DNA from: Halolamina sp. CBA1230
GTDB lineage: Archaea; Halobacteriota; Halobacteria; Halobacteriales; Haloferacaceae
DNA length: 64,000 nucleotides
Direction: 5' to 3'
Assembly: GCF_002025255.2 (NCBI RefSeq)
Contig: NZ_CP054587.1
Coordinates: 2,840,576 to 2,904,575, forward strand
Shown here: positions 18,350-28,255 of the stretch, in pieces
How the letters are laid out: every line of letters starts with the position of its first letter
How positions within the stretch are numbered: the first letter of the stretch is position 1
Made by a program: the position numbers and the translations under genes
The notes under the pieces: generated by a model
Databases searched by the model: none
What the model was told of the DNA's origin: nothing
The model's input: the letters and a program-made list of their open reading frames with translations, nothing else

Positions 18350-19113
18350 CGTCCACCTCGCTCGATCAGGAGCGGTCGGTCGGCCCGCGCCGCGAGCAGT
18401 TCGTGCAGTCGATCGCCCCGGACCGCCTTCGCGCGGTGGCGCGCGGTCAGCAGCCCGGTGAACATCGAGAGCGTGTCGCTCACGGGGTCGACCGTCGACT
18501 CGGGCTGGTCCTCCCAGATCACCGGGACCTCGGCGATTCGGCCCCCCAGCGCGCCCGCGATGGCGAGGAGTTCGATGTCCCACGCGAACCCCGACTCGGT
18601 GAGGTGGCGCCGCAGTCGCGACCAGAAGTTCGCCGAGACGGCTTTCGCACCACACTGGTAGTCGTACAGGTCCGGATCGAGCAGCTGTCGGGCCAGCCAC
18701 GCGAACGCGTCGCCGAGGAAGCGCCGCAGCGTCTTCTGGTGGGACTGCACGGTCGCCTCGGGGTGGCGCCGCGACCCCGCGGCGAGGTCGAACTCCCCCG
18801 ACGCGACGGGGTCGATCACGTCGGCGATCGACTCGGCGGGCGTCGAGCCGTCGGCGTCGGCAAAGGCGAGTACGTCGGTGTCGAGCGCGTCGAACCCCTC
18901 CGTGACCGCGGCACCCTTCCCCCGGCGGCGGTCGGCGACGTACACCGTCGCCGGGAGGTCGGCGAGGGCTTCCTCGTCGCCGGGAGCGGGGTCGTCGAGT
19001 TCGATCCGGAGTTCCGCGGGGGCGAGCCGCTCGTCGAGCGCGCGCACGTAGCGCGAGAGGCGGTCCACGTCGGGTCGGTAGGCGGGGACCACCACGCCGA
19101 CGGAGCGAGACAT
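18346..19113 (-). CDS. Family 2 glycosyltransferase (dolichyl-phosphate-sugar synthase-like)
   Basis: 255 residues, GT-A fold without the usual C-terminal membrane domain, which here is the separate GtrA gene. Visible are VGVVVPAYRP, RRRGKGAAVTEGF, the metal-binding FADADGSTP and the acceptor-side motif YDYQCGAKAVSANFW. Probably transfers a nucleotide sugar to dolichyl phosphate at the cytoplasmic face for protein or lipid glycosylation. The sugar cannot be predicted. Confidence 0.9.
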   Translation of the reverse strand: MSRSVGVVVPAYRPDVDRLSRYVRALDERLAPAELRIELDDPAPGDEEALADLPATVYVADRRRGKGAAVTEGFDALDTDVLAFADADGSTPAESIADVIDPVASGEFDLAAGSRRHPEATVQSHQKTLRRFLGDAFAWLARQLLDPDLYDYQCGAKAVSANFWSRLRRHLTESGFAWDIELLAIAGALGGRIAEVPVIWEDQPESTVDPVSDTLSMFTGLLTARHRAKAVRGDRLHELLAARADRPLLIERGGR

Positions 19114-19159
19114 GTGCTCGCGTTCCGCGTCGGTCGGGAAAAAGCGTCCGAACTTCCGT

Positions 19160-22100
19160 TCAGCCCCACTGCCCGAGGCCGGTCTGCTCCTGCCCGGACT
19201 TCACTTCGTCCCACGACAGGCCGAGCGCCTCGATGATGCGCTCGATGGGCCCCTTCAGCGTCTTGTCGAGCATCTTCGGCCAGTCGACCTCGAACTCTTC
19301 GGGCACCTCCTCGGCGTACTCGAAGCAGATCACGTCGGGGTCGCGCTTGAACTCCCGGTAGAGCGGGTCCGTCTGCGGGTCGAACCCCTGCTCGTTCTCC
19401 ATGCGCTGCCAGAACTCGGGGTGGACCTTCTTCAGGTAGAGCCGCTTGGGTTTGGAGCCGCGCTGGAAGTTGGTGCCCAGCAGGAGGTTCGCGTACTTCG
19501 CTCCCCGGACCTGCGCGGTGTCGGTGTCGTACGCGTCGAGGCGCTTCCCGATGCCGCCGGGGATGCCGACCTCGTCCAGGTCGGCGTTGCCCTCCTCGAA
19601 CGTCTTGATCTCCTCGTGGAGGTACTCCTTCACGTCGTCGAGGTCACCGCCGCGGACGATCATGTCGATGACCTCCTTCTGGACGCGCTTCGTGACCGGC
19701 GCGATGTCCGAGCGCTGGTACTCGAACCCGGTGATGTCGATGTCGTCGACGTCCTTCCCCTCCTTCCAGACGATGTGGCCGGCGTAGCGTTTCTTCTTGC
19801 CCGCCTGGAAGAACCGCCGGTAGAGCTTCTCGAACTCGATCTCGAAGCGGTGGGTGTGAGCGTTGAGTTCCTCGCGGGCGAAGTCGTCGTAGCGCTCGTT
19901 GATGTGCTCCTCGATGCCGAAGGACTGCTCGATGGCGTCGTCCTTGGACATGTCGTCTTCAAGACTTATCATCACGCTGTCGGTATCCCCGTATGCAACC
20001 TCGTGTCCGATCTCCTCGGTGGCGGTTTCGGTGAACTCGATAACCTCCCGCCCCGTCGCCGTCACGGCAGCGGCACCCTCGGTGTCGTAGAGGCGGAAGC
20101 GATCCCAGCCCGAGACGCCGTACAGCGACTGGCCGACGAACTGGAACGTCCCGTTCCGGCCGGCGAGCAGGCTGTGGTTGTCCGCGACCGTGACGCAGTA
20201 GACGCCGTCGTCGGCGGTGCTGGTCGAGCCGCTACGGTGCATCCGGAGCGTGTTCTTCGACCCTTCGTCGACGTAGATCCGCCACGAACCGCCGTTCTTC
20301 CCGTAGTTCGTGGTCAGGCCGAGGTGGGTACAGAGTCGGAGCACGTCGTCGCGGAGCCGTTCGCTCGAAGTCGTGTAGCGCCACGAGTTCGGCTGGCGGT
20401 CGCCGTCGCCCGCCACGAGCGTGTCGAGGAACCGTCGCTTCTGGCGCTCGCTCAGATCGAAGACGAACTCCGGAACCCGTTTCTCGAAGCTGTCGCCGCC
20501 ACAGAGCCGTTCGAGTGTTTCGCCGAGCAAGCGGGAGGTGAACTGGTAGCCGCTCTCGTCGGCGTAGTAGTCGAACCCCATCCGGTCGAGCAGGTCGCCG
20601 ATCGCGGCGTGGTCGTCGTCGCCGCCGTCGGTGACGGCGGGCTGCTGGGCGATCTGAACGGTCGTCGCCGAACCACGAAGCATCTCCCCGAACTGCTTCT
20701 CCTCGGAGGTGTACACGTTCCCTTCGGTGACGTACCACGCCAGCAGGTCGATGAAGTCGTCGCCGTCGTACGTCCGCGGGATCCACTTCCGGCCGGACTC
20801 GCGGTGGACGAAGCTCCGCTCGCAGACCGACTCGATGTACTCACGGTGTTCCTCGTACGTCTCGGCGTCGAACACGTACCCCTCCTCGCCGACGTCGTTT
20901 TTCAGGACCGTGTCGGGGTAGTAGCCCAGTTCCGCGGCGAACGTGTGGCCGTGGACCTCCGGGCGGACCCAGACCTCGTAATCTCCTTCGAGATAATCGA
21001 CGAGGTCGACCTCGTCGAGGTCCTCGCCGTGCTCCGTCGACCAGTCGTGGGGGAGTTCGTAGTTGGTCGCCCGGTCGAGGTCGCCGGCTTCGACGAAGCT
21101 GTAGCCGTCCTCGGTGATCCCGTTGGTCTCGTTCTTCCGGACGAGCATCCGGTGGTTGGGTGTGACGCTGAAGTCGATCTTGCTGGTCTCGATGTCGACT
21201 AGCTCCCCCTCGTAGTCGGGGTAGGCGTGGGTGTCCTCGACGGGTTTGACCTCCATCTCCTCGGTGTCGGGGTTCAGCGAGTACACTTCGTCGCCGACGT
21301 CGAGGTCACGGATGTTCCGCACACCCTCGGGTGTGAGTACGTCGGTGTCAGGCGTGAAGCAGTTCATGATCACCTTCACCCCGCCCTGCTGCCGGTCGTA
21401 GCGCTCGTACTCGGGTGTGCCGGGCTGGTGCTGGTCGCGGAGCTCCTTCTTCTCCTCTCGCTCGCTGAGGAGTTCGTCGATCATCTCGCGCATGATCCCG
21501 TCCGGCTCCTTCCGGAAGTGGGTGCCATCCGGCGCGCGGTACGTTTCGCCGTCGTACTCCTCGGGGTCGACCTTCGTCTCTGGCGACGAATTTATCGTCG
21601 CCATCGACATTGGATACAAACTTTTCAGGTCTAAAACTGTAACATTTTCCTTTACTCCCGATATAGGTTCAAAGACAGCACCACCTTCGAACTCCTCGGC
21701 GGCCTCCTGCTGGCCCTTCGACGGCAGGCCGAACTCGCCGTGGGCCTTGTGCAGGACGTACATGTCCACCGCGTCGCCGGCAGTGGGGGCGTCCTCGAGC
21801 TTACAGCCGACGAACGAGCGCACCTCGTCCCAGAACGCGATCACGGACTGCTTGCGGTCGATCTCGACACAGAGCTCCACGTCCCGGAGGTTGTACTCCA
21901 GCAGCTGTTCGGGGTCCTGCTCCCAGAGGTCGCCGATGTCGCCGGAGTAGTGCTCCTTCCCCACGTCGAGTTCGCGCTCGCCGATGGCGTCGAGGCGGAA
22001 CGACTCGAGTTCCTTGATGACGATCTGCTTGTAGCCGTACAGCAGGTCGAACACCACGCGACCCTTCACGTCCGGGCCGCCCCAGTCCGAGCGCCACACC

Positions 22101-23128
22101 TCGTTCACCCGGGAGAGCCGGTCGATGTCGAGGTCGTACTCCGTGCTGGGGTCGACCATCTCCAGGCGGTCGAGCACGTACGGCATGTCGAAATCCTCGA
22201 AGTTCCAGCCCGTGAGCACGTCGGGGTTCGTCTTCTCGATGTACTCGACGAACGCGTCGAGCATCGCCGGCTCCTCGTCGAACACGCGCACCTCCACGTC
22301 CCCCGAGTCGGCGATCTGTTCGTACTCGTCGAGCACCTCCGGCGCGTCCACCTCGGCGTCGGGCGCGTCGAACAGCCAGACGACGTACTCGTCGTCGTAG
22401 GAGTCGTGGGAGGTGAGACAGACGATCGGCTCCTCGCCGTCCTCCGGGAACCCCGAGCGGTCGTCGACCTCGATGTCGAACGTGTTCACGCGGAGGTCGG
22501 CCTCCGTCGGCGCGTCGACGGCGACCAACTCCTCGTCGTCGTAGCGCACCTGGATCCGGTCGTCCTCCAGCCGTCGCTCGGGCACCTGCAGGCCGGCGCT
22601 CACGTCCTTGTCGATCAGGAAGCGGTTGGGGAACAGGATGTCCGCCTCGTAGTGCTCCTCGAAGTCGTCACGCATCTGCCCCACGTCACGGGGCGTGCGG
22701 CCGATCACCTTCGTCAGCGGCTCGCCACGGATCGACTCGAAGCGCTCGCCGCTGGGGTCCTCGGTTCGGGTGTCGAGGATCGCGTCGTACTCCTCGGTCA
22801 GCGCGCGGTCCTCGACGTTCTCGGTGGGAACGTAGAAGTACGGCTCGACGCCGAGCACGCGGACGTGCTCGGGTTCGTTGTCGGCGGTCCGGCCGAACAC
22901 GTGGACCACGGGGTACTCCTCGGCCCCGGACCCCTCGATCGTGTAGTCCACTTGCGAGACCTTCATCCGGACGACGCCCTCGCTGTCTGGGAACTTCAGA
23001 TCGGCGGCGTCGACCACCTCGCTGACGGACTGTCCGGCGTCGCCGGCGACGACGGCCGCTTCCTCGTCCGGGCGGCCCCCGTCGGGGGACTCGAACTCGT
23101 CGAGCCCCCACTGCTCGCTCTCACTCAT
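19160..23128 (-). CDS. polB: DNA polymerase B (family B replicative polymerase) containing one intein
   Basis: 1322 codons including a 411-residue intein; the mature polymerase would be 911 residues. The ATG at 23126-23128 lies about 27 bp from a TATA-like element, favouring this start. Exonuclease motifs NTFDIEVDD, NVLTGWNFEDFD and YNLRDVELC and polymerase motifs A (LDLKSLYP), B (KVIMN/SLYGVSG) and C (YGDTDSV) are all intact. The intein splits motif B, the pol-b site. Codon use is locally AT-rich at 21580-21690 and 19951-20015, precisely around the pol-a and pol-c intein sites, which are empty here. PolB performs chromosomal replication with PCNA and, in haloarchaea, alongside PolD. Confidence 0.97.
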   Translation of the reverse strand: MSESEQWGLDEFESPDGGRPDEEAAVVAGDAGQSVSEVVDAADLKFPDSEGVVRMKVSQVDYTIEGSGAEEYPVVHVFGRTADNEPEHVRVLGVEPYFYVPTENVEDRALTEEYDAILDTRTEDPSGERFESIRGEPLTKVIGRTPRDVGQMRDDFEEHYEADILFPNRFLIDKDVSAGLQVPERRLEDDRIQVRYDDEELVAVDAPTEADLRVNTFDIEVDDRSGFPEDGEEPIVCLTSHDSYDDEYVVWLFDAPDAEVDAPEVLDEYEQIADSGDVEVRVFDEEPAMLDAFVEYIEKTNPDVLTGWNFEDFDMPYVLDRLEMVDPSTEYDLDIDRLSRVNEVWRSDWGGPDVKGRVVFDLLYGYKQIVIKELESFRLDAIGERELDVGKEHYSGDIGDLWEQDPEQLLEYNLRDVELCVEIDRKQSVIAFWDEVRSFVGCKLEDAPTAGDAVDMYVLHKAHGEFGLPSKGQQEAAEEFEGGAVFEPISGVKENVTVLDLKSLYPMSMATINSSPETKVDPEEYDGETYRAPDGTHFRKEPDGIMREMIDELLSEREEKKELRDQHQPGTPEYERYDRQQGGVKVIMNCFTPDTDVLTPEGVRNIRDLDVGDEVYSLNPDTEEMEVKPVEDTHAYPDYEGELVDIETSKIDFSVTPNHRMLVRKNETNGITEDGYSFVEAGDLDRATNYELPHDWSTEHGEDLDEVDLVDYLEGDYEVWVRPEVHGHTFAAELGYYPDTVLKNDVGEEGYVFDAETYEEHREYIESVCERSFVHRESGRKWIPRTYDGDDFIDLLAWYVTEGNVYTSEEKQFGEMLRGSATTVQIAQQPAVTDGGDDDHAAIGDLLDRMGFDYYADESGYQFTSRLLGETLERLCGGDSFEKRVPEFVFDLSERQKRRFLDTLVAGDGDRQPNSWRYTTSSERLRDDVLRLCTHLGLTTNYGKNGGSWRIYVDEGSKNTLRMHRSGSTSTADDGVYCVTVADNHSLLAGRNGTFQFVGQSLYGVSGWDRFRLYDTEGAAAVTATGREVIEFTETATEEIGHEVAYGDTDSVMISLEDDMSKDDAIEQSFGIEEHINERYDDFAREELNAHTHRFEIEFEKLYRRFFQAGKKKRYAGHIVWKEGKDVDDIDITGFEYQRSDIAPVTKRVQKEVIDMIVRGGDLDDVKEYLHEEIKTFEEGNADLDEVGIPGGIGKRLDAYDTDTAQVRGAKYANLLLGTNFQRGSKPKRLYLKKVHPEFWQRMENEQGFDPQTDPLYREFKRDPDVICFEYAEEVPEEFEVDWPKMLDKTLKGPIERIIEALGLSWDEVKSGQEQTGLGQWG
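20129..21361 (-). mobile_element. PolB intein at the pol-b site with LAGLIDADG endonuclease
   Basis: 411 residues between KVIMN and SLYGVSG. Block A begins CFTPDTDVLTPEGV; block B has SVTPNHRML; LAGLIDADG-type helices are LLAWYVTEGNV and FLDTLVAGDGD; block F is YCVTVADNHSLLAG. The last residues are FQFVGQ before Ser+1, so the terminal residue is Gln and the penultimate is Gly, not the common His-Asn. Q-terminated inteins that splice are known. The homing domain looks complete, with no frameshift or stop. Flanking extein codons are native and GC-rich. Confidence 0.93.
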
Positions 23129-23146
23129 TGGCGGTGGTTTGCCGGG

Positions 23147-23158
23147 ATCCGTTAAAAC
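23147..23158 (-). promoter_or_regulatory. Promoter of polB (TATA-like TTTTAAC)
   Basis: Read on the minus strand, GTTTTAAC is centred about 27 bp before the polB ATG, fitting a leaderless transcript. Confidence 0.5.
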
Positions 23159-23200
23159 GACGGTGGTCCGCCGGCCCCGCTGTCGCACACCCCCGAAAGG

Positions 23201-23228
23201 CATATACTCCGTCGTTTGGTACGGAGTA
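23201..23228 (+). promoter_or_regulatory. TATA box with a perfect 8-bp inverted repeat (operator candidate)
   Basis: CATATA at 23201-23206 is about 27 bp before the ATG at 23231. A perfect inverted repeat, TACTCCGT (23205-23212) and ACGGAGTA (23221-23228) with an 8-bp spacer, starts in the TATA box and ends 2 bp before the start codon. A bound regulator would block initiation. No regulator gene lies beside it. Confidence 0.5.
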
Positions 23229-23230
23229 AC

Positions 23231-23407
23231 ATGCCCGACGAGAGCGGCCTGCCGGAGGTGGCATCGGAGCGTTCCGAACCCGCGGACGACGGTTTCGAGA
23301 CCGTCGAGGCCTACGAAGTCGACGGTGGCGTCGTGCTGTACGACGCCGAGGCGCCGCTCGCGTGGCTCCGAAGCGACGCGTCGGTGTCGCTCACGGACCG
23401 GCGCTGA
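23231..23407 (+). CDS. Small acidic haloarchaeal protein (DUF7331-like)
   Basis: 58 residues, start ATG 23231 chosen over an upstream one because the TATA box is 27 bp away. The conserved core is VEAYEVDGGVVLYDAEAPLA followed by WLRSD, which from memory matches the haloarchaeal family DUF7331. No cysteines or membrane helix. Function unknown. The promoter carries a perfect palindrome, so expression is probably switched. Confidence 0.75.
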   Translation: MPDESGLPEVASERSEPADDGFETVEAYEVDGGVVLYDAEAPLAWLRSDASVSLTDRR

Positions 23408-23451
23408 GGCGACTACGAACCCTTTTGCCGATCGGTCCGGGAGTAGCAGCC

Positions 23452-23862
23452 GTGAGCGACGACGACCCCGTGGAGCGGTTCGTCGACGGAACGTTCGACG
23501 GGGAGGACGACGAGAACGAGAGCGGCGTGTCCACCCCGAAAGCGCGGGACATGGAGGCCGAACTTCGCGATCGGACCGGCGTCGCCGGCGACGTCGACGC
23601 CGAGGCGATGGAAGTCGACTCCGAGACGGCCACCGCGTTCTGGGCGGCGGTGGTGTACGTCAACGTCGGTATCCTCCTGCTCGCTGTCGGGCCGACCCTG
23701 TACGCGATTCGGGGGATGCCGCTCGTCTCGGCGGCGCTGGTCGTCGTCGGGGGGTACGCACTGTACCGCGCGTACTCGGTGTACCGACGATTCGAGATCG
23801 GGCGCGAGAACACGGACAACGGCGGTGCCGACCCCTCCGACGACGGTATCGAGGACAACTGA
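23452..23862 (+). CDS. Membrane protein with acidic cytoplasmic leader (DUF7322-like)
   Basis: 136 residues from a GTG at 23452 (VSDDDPVERFVDGTFDGE). About 60 acidic residues precede two membrane helices (FWAAVVYVNVGILLLAVGP and PLVSAALVVVGGYALYRAYS), then an acidic tail. The GTG is the only start that begins at the acidic block; the upstream frame is arginine-rich. Resembles from memory DUF7322. No function known. Confidence 0.7.
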   Translation: MSDDDPVERFVDGTFDGEDDENESGVSTPKARDMEAELRDRTGVAGDVDAEAMEVDSETATAFWAAVVYVNVGILLLAVGPTLYAIRGMPLVSAALVVVGGYALYRAYSVYRRFEIGRENTDNGGADPSDDGIEDN

Positions 23863-23903
23863 CCCCGGAAGCGTTTTGCGCGCGGCGCACCTCACGACGA
23901 GCG

Positions 23904-24326
23904 ATGCGAACGGTCGAGACGTCCGACGGGGAGCGCTACCTGCTGCTGGCCGAGTCCGACGGCACTGCGCGGCTCCGCGACCCCGCGACCGGCGAGGAAC
24001 GGACCGTCGACGCCGACGCGGTCGAACCGATCGCGGAGGAAGCGTTGGCCATCGCCGCCGCGGGCGTTCCCGAGTCGGTCCGCCGGACCGTGACCGCGGT
24101 CCACGACGAGCGCGCGCTGGGCGTGCTGGTGACGCTCGTCGATAACGGACCGACCGCGGTGGTCGACCTGCTCTCCGCCTCGGGGCTGTGTGAGAGCGAC
24201 TTCAACGGGCTGTTCGCCGAACTCCGCGCGGCGGGGCTGGTCGCGGAGTGTCGCGTCGCCGGCGAGCGCGGCTACGAGGCGACCGAGACCGCCGAGGAGG
24301 CGGTCGCACTGCTCCGGAACGACTAA
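23904..24326 (+). CDS. Haloarchaeal winged-helix-like protein (DUF7346-like)
   Basis: 140 residues. The N-terminal 35 residues are a beta-rich segment ([20 protein letters not shown]); the C-terminal half resembles a winged helix ([45 protein letters not shown]). It converges on rad50 with a 4-bp overlap of ends. From memory this is DUF7346, often next to rad50-mre11. A DNA-binding role is inferred from the fold pattern only. Confidence 0.75.
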   Translation: MRTVETSDGERYLLLAESDGTARLRDPATGEERTVDADAVEPIAEEALAIAAAGVPESVRRTVTAVHDERALGVLVTLVDNGPTAVVDLLSASGLCESDFNGLFAELRAAGLVAECRVAGERGYEATETAEEAVALLRND

Positions 24327-27019
24327 TCGTCGCCGCTCTCCAGCAGTGCTTCCGCGCCCGCGAGCGTCGCGGCGTCCTCCCGGCGCGCCGTCGAGCGGTT
24401 CGTCGTCGTGTCCTTCTCGACGGTCACGAGTTCGTCGGCGGCGTCGACCAGCTCCTCGTCGTGGCTCACGATCAGGATCTGTCGCACGCCGAACCCGCGC
24501 ATCTCCTCGACAAGATCCACTAGCCGGGAGACGTGGCCGGCGTCGAGGAACACCGTCGGTTCGTCGAGGATCAGCGGCGGCGTCGGCGCCGCGCCCTCGA
24601 TCCCCTCCGAGAGCAGGCGGTAGATCGCACACCGCAGCGAGAGGTTGAACAGCGCGCGCTCGCCTCCGGAGAGCTGCTCCGGGGAGAGCGGCGTGCCGTC
24701 CTTCTGGTAGACGGTGAGTTCGTACTCGCCGTCGAGCTCGATGTGGGAGTAGGCGTCGTTGCCGTACGCCAAGTCGAACGTCTCGTTCAGCATGCGTTCG
24801 AGGCTCTCGACGTTGCGCTGGCGGAGTTCGGCCCGCAGGTCGCCGTACGTCCGCTCTAACTCCTCGGTCTCCTCGTGGAGCGACTCCAGGTCGGCGACGG
24901 TCTCCGCCAGCTCCTCACGGTCCTCGCGGAGCGCTTCGAGCTCTTCGATCTCGTTCTCGACGCTGCCGATCTCGCCGGTGAGTTCGTCGCGCTGTTCGGC
25001 CAACGAGTCGAGTTTGTTCTCGACTTTCTCGAGGTACTCCTCGGCGCTCTCCCGCTTTTTCCGGGCCTGCTCGACGCGGTCGCGGTCGAACTGTTCGCGG
25101 AGTTCGTCGCGGCGCTCCCGCAGATCGTCCAGTCGGTCCCGGCGCTCCGCGGCGAGTTCGGCCTTGCTCTCCCGGCGTTCACGCAGGCGGTCGATCTCGT
25201 CCTCGTCGCCCTCGATGGCCGCGAGCGCCTCCTCGACGGCGTCGAGCCGGTCGCGGTGCTCGTCGAGTGCGTCGAGTTCCTCCTCGAGTTCGGCCACGCG
25301 TTCGCGGGCCGCCTCAGCCTCGGACTCCATCTCCTCGGCCTCCGTTTCGGTCTCCTTAGCTTCGGCCTCGAGTTCCTCGGCCTCCTCGCGGAGCTCTTCG
25401 GCCTCCGCGCGGTCGCTCTCGACCTCGCTCTCCAGTCCGTCGGTGCGCTCCTCGAGCATCTCCCGGCGCTCGTCGAGCGACTCGGCGCGGCTCTCGGCGT
25501 CGACCAGCTCCTCCGCCGTCTCGATCTCCTCTTTCAGGTCGGCTTTCCGGCCGTTGAGTTCGCCCAGTTCGGCCGAGAGCTCCTCGACGCGCTCGCGGTC
25601 CGCCTCGAGCGCGTCGACGTGGGGAGAGTCCTCGACTGGCTGCCCGCACTCGGGGCAGTTACCCTGTTCGAGCAGTTCCTCGGCCTCCTCGACGCGGTCG
25701 CGGGCGGAGGCGAGATCCCCGACGGTCTCCTCGATCGCTTCCTGTACCTCGTCGAGCTCCTCGCGGAGCTGTTCGCGGTGTTCCTCGGCTTCGCCCATCT
25801 CGACGGGCGCGTCGGCGAACCGCGCCGCGATCGACTCGCGCTCCTCGGCGACCTCGTCGAGCTTCGTGCGGACGTCTTCCAGGTCGTCCTCGGCGTCGTC
25901 GGCCTCGCTCTCGAGTTCGTCGGCGCGGTCGCGCTTCTCGCCGGCCCGCTCGCGCAGTCGCTCTGCCTCGCTCTCGAGGCTCTCGACCTCGTTTTCGAGA
26001 TCGCTCACGCGGTCGCGGGCGTCCTCGCGCTGCTCGCGGAGGTCGGCTTCGCTGTCGTCGAGTTCCTCGCGGGCCTGAGCGACGGCTTCCTCCGTCGCGG
26101 CGTCGACCCCGGCGGCGTCGGCGAGTTCGTCGAGTTCGGCCTCGCGTTCGTCGATCCGTTCGCGGATCTCGGTGATCTCGTCCAGCAGTTCCTCGCGTTC
26201 GTTCTCGGTCTCGCGGATCGACGCCTCCAACTCCTCGATCTCCTCGTTCAGCTCTTCGAGTTCGCTCTCCTGTTCCTCGGCCTCGTCGACGATCGACTGG
26301 GCTTCGTCGCGGGTCTCGCGGGCCTCCTCACGGTTCCCCTCGAAGCGTTCGATCTCAGAATCCAGCTCCGCGAGTTCGCTCTCGAGCTCGTTGAGCCGCT
26401 CGTGGAGCTCCTTCGCCTCCTTGGCTTCGATCTGCTCCTCGAGTTTGTTCAGCCCGCCGCGTTTGTCCCCGAGCACGTCCTCCACGCCGAGTCGGGCGTC
26501 GCGGGCCCGCTCGCGGTACTCCTCCAGCTTGCCGAGCTGGAGCAGGTCGTCGATCATCTCCCGGCGCTCCCGCGGCGAGGCGTTGATGAGGCGGTTCACC
26601 TCGCCCTGCCGGATGTACGCGCAGTTGCGGAACGCCTCGCTGTCCATCCGGAGCAGCTCCTCGCCGACGAACTCCCGCACGTCGCGGGCCCCCTCGACCG
26701 TGGTGTCGGCACCCTCCAGCACACAGGTCCGCGTCGACACCGAGCCGCCGGAGCGACGGAGTTCGCGGGTGATCTTGTACTCCTCGCCGGCGTGGGTGAA
26801 CCACAGCTCCACGTCGGTCTCCTCGGCGCCAGTGGTGACGGCGTCGTCGAGCGTGCCGTCCAGCGCCTGTGAGCCGTAGAGCGCGAAGAAGCACGCCTCG
26901 AGCAGCGACGACTTCCCGGACCCGTTCAGCCCGTGGATCACGGTGACGCCGTCGGTGAACTGCAGGTCGGTGTCGGCGTACGGTTTGAAGTTCCGAAGCC
27001 GCAGGCGGTCGAACTTCAC
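24323..27019 (-). CDS. rad50: DNA double-strand break repair ATPase Rad50
   Basis: 898 residues. Walker [17 protein letters not shown] near residues 30-45, two long coiled coils (very Glu/Arg-rich, about 180-430 and 460-720), the zinc hook CPEC at about residue 450 ([14 protein letters not shown]), ABC signature [14 protein letters not shown] and Walker [15 protein letters not shown] near the C-terminus. Rad50 with Mre11 tethers and processes broken DNA ends. It overlaps the stop of mre11 by 4 bp. Confidence 0.97.
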   Translation of the reverse strand: MKFDRLRLRNFKPYADTDLQFTDGVTVIHGLNGSGKSSLLEACFFALYGSQALDGTLDDAVTTGAEETDVELWFTHAGEEYKITRELRRSGGSVSTRTCVLEGADTTVEGARDVREFVGEELLRMDSEAFRNCAYIRQGEVNRLINASPRERREMIDDLLQLGKLEEYRERARDARLGVEDVLGDKRGGLNKLEEQIEAKEAKELHERLNELESELAELDSEIERFEGNREEARETRDEAQSIVDEAEEQESELEELNEEIEELEASIRETENEREELLDEITEIRERIDEREAELDELADAAGVDAATEEAVAQAREELDDSEADLREQREDARDRVSDLENEVESLESEAERLRERAGEKRDRADELESEADDAEDDLEDVRTKLDEVAEERESIAARFADAPVEMGEAEEHREQLREELDEVQEAIEETVGDLASARDRVEEAEELLEQGNCPECGQPVEDSPHVDALEADRERVEELSAELGELNGRKADLKEEIETAEELVDAESRAESLDERREMLEERTDGLESEVESDRAEAEELREEAEELEAEAKETETEAEEMESEAEAARERVAELEEELDALDEHRDRLDAVEEALAAIEGDEDEIDRLRERRESKAELAAERRDRLDDLRERRDELREQFDRDRVEQARKKRESAEEYLEKVENKLDSLAEQRDELTGEIGSVENEIEELEALREDREELAETVADLESLHEETEELERTYGDLRAELRQRNVESLERMLNETFDLAYGNDAYSHIELDGEYELTVYQKDGTPLSPEQLSGGERALFNLSLRCAIYRLLSEGIEGAAPTPPLILDEPTVFLDAGHVSRLVDLVEEMRGFGVRQILIVSHDEELVDAADELVTVEKDTTTNRSTARREDAATLAGAEALLESGDD

Positions 27020-28245
27020 AGGTACTCCTCCATGGTGCCCTGCTCGGCGGGCGAGCCGTCGGTTTCCGTCGCCGGTTCGTCGTCGGGGGTGGGTTCGTCG
27101 CTATCGTCGACGCTGGCTTCGTCGCTCCCGCCGTCGGCCGGCTCGAACGCCTCGGGCTCGTCGCCGAGGAGGTCGCTCACACGGTTCTTCACTTCCTCGC
27201 GGACGTTCGAGTCGGCGACTTTGCTCTCCCGGATGGTCTCGTCGACGTCGCGGGCCGCCGTCGAGAGCCCCATCTCCGAGACGCGCTCGCTCACCGCCTC
27301 GTCCGGGTCGGCGAAGCTGACGCCGATATCCGCTTCCTCCTCGATCTCCCGGCGGTCGGTGACGCGGACGAGCAGCGCACCCTCCTCCTCGCCGGCCTCC
27401 TCGATCGCGGCGGGAGTCACGGGCTCGCCCTCGCCGGTGATCTCGACGATACAGACCGCGTCCGCGAGGTCGTGCTGGCGAACCTGCTCGCGCACGCGCT
27501 CGACCCCCTCGCCTTCGGCGAGGTCGACGGAGACGAACGCGAACGGTCGTGTGTCGAGACTGCGCCGGCGGATGTCCACCTCGCCGTCGAACGTGACGAG
27601 GTTGTAGCCGCGGGCGTCCTCCTCGCTCGCGCTCGCGCGCTCGGTCGACCCACAGTACGTCACCCAGGTCCCCGACACCTCGGCGGTGTCGGGCGCGTGG
27701 TTGTCGCCGAGCAGCATCGCGTCGAACGCCACGGTCGACTCCTCGAGGACGGTCTCGGTGTCCCACTCGCCGAACTCGAAGGGGGTGAACAGCCCGTGTG
27801 AGACGAGCGCGGCGTGGTCGGCGTCGTGAGAGTCGAACTCGTAGTCGAGATCGTCCCGCCGGGACTCTGGCACCCAGTCGAGCCCGTAGAACGCGGTGTC
27901 GCCGACGACCTCGGGCGTGTCGTCGAGCCGCGTCGCGAGCCCGGTGCCCTCGAACAGGTCCAGCCACTCGCCCGTTCGAGTCGCCTCGTGGTTGCCCACC
28001 ACGGCGAGGAACGGGATATCGGCGTCGTCGAGCCGTCGCAGCGCCGAGAGCACGGCCATCAGGTCCGGCAGTTCGGGCCGGCGGTCGTGGAACAGGTCGC
28101 CGGCGTGGACCACCGCGTCGACGTCCTCCTCGATGGCGTCGTCGACCACGGCGTCGAACGCCCGGCGGAAATCCGCCCGGCGCTCGGGGGAGTGGTACTG
28201 CTGGTAGCCGACGTGGGTGTCGCCCGTGTGTATCACCCGAGTCAT
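27016..28245 (-). CDS. mre11: DNA double-strand break repair nuclease Mre11
   Basis: 409 residues. Calcineurin-type phosphoesterase motifs: [48 protein letters not shown] and [10 protein letters not shown]. An acidic low-complexity tail of about 60 residues ends with a short helix EEYL and probably includes the Rad50-binding region. The enzyme is a Mn-dependent endo/exonuclease. ATGA overlap with rad50 downstream; the next upstream gene on the same strand is the 113-residue protein. Confidence 0.96.
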   Translation of the reverse strand: MTRVIHTGDTHVGYQQYHSPERRADFRRAFDAVVDDAIEEDVDAVVHAGDLFHDRRPELPDLMAVLSALRRLDDADIPFLAVVGNHEATRTGEWLDLFEGTGLATRLDDTPEVVGDTAFYGLDWVPESRRDDLDYEFDSHDADHAALVSHGLFTPFEFGEWDTETVLEESTVAFDAMLLGDNHAPDTAEVSGTWVTYCGSTERASASEEDARGYNLVTFDGEVDIRRRSLDTRPFAFVSVDLAEGEGVERVREQVRQHDLADAVCIVEITGEGEPVTPAAIEEAGEEEGALLVRVTDRREIEEEADIGVSFADPDEAVSERVSEMGLSTAARDVDETIRESKVADSNVREEVKNRVSDLLGDEPEAFEPADGGSDEASVDDSDEPTPDDEPATETDGSPAEQGTMEEYL

Positions 28246-28255
28246 CTGCCCTCGG

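Noticed and set aside
24759..26872. Serine-rich and leucine-rich frames on the plus strand across rad50
   Set aside because: They are complements of the Glu/Arg-rich coiled coil of Rad50; no conserved domain.
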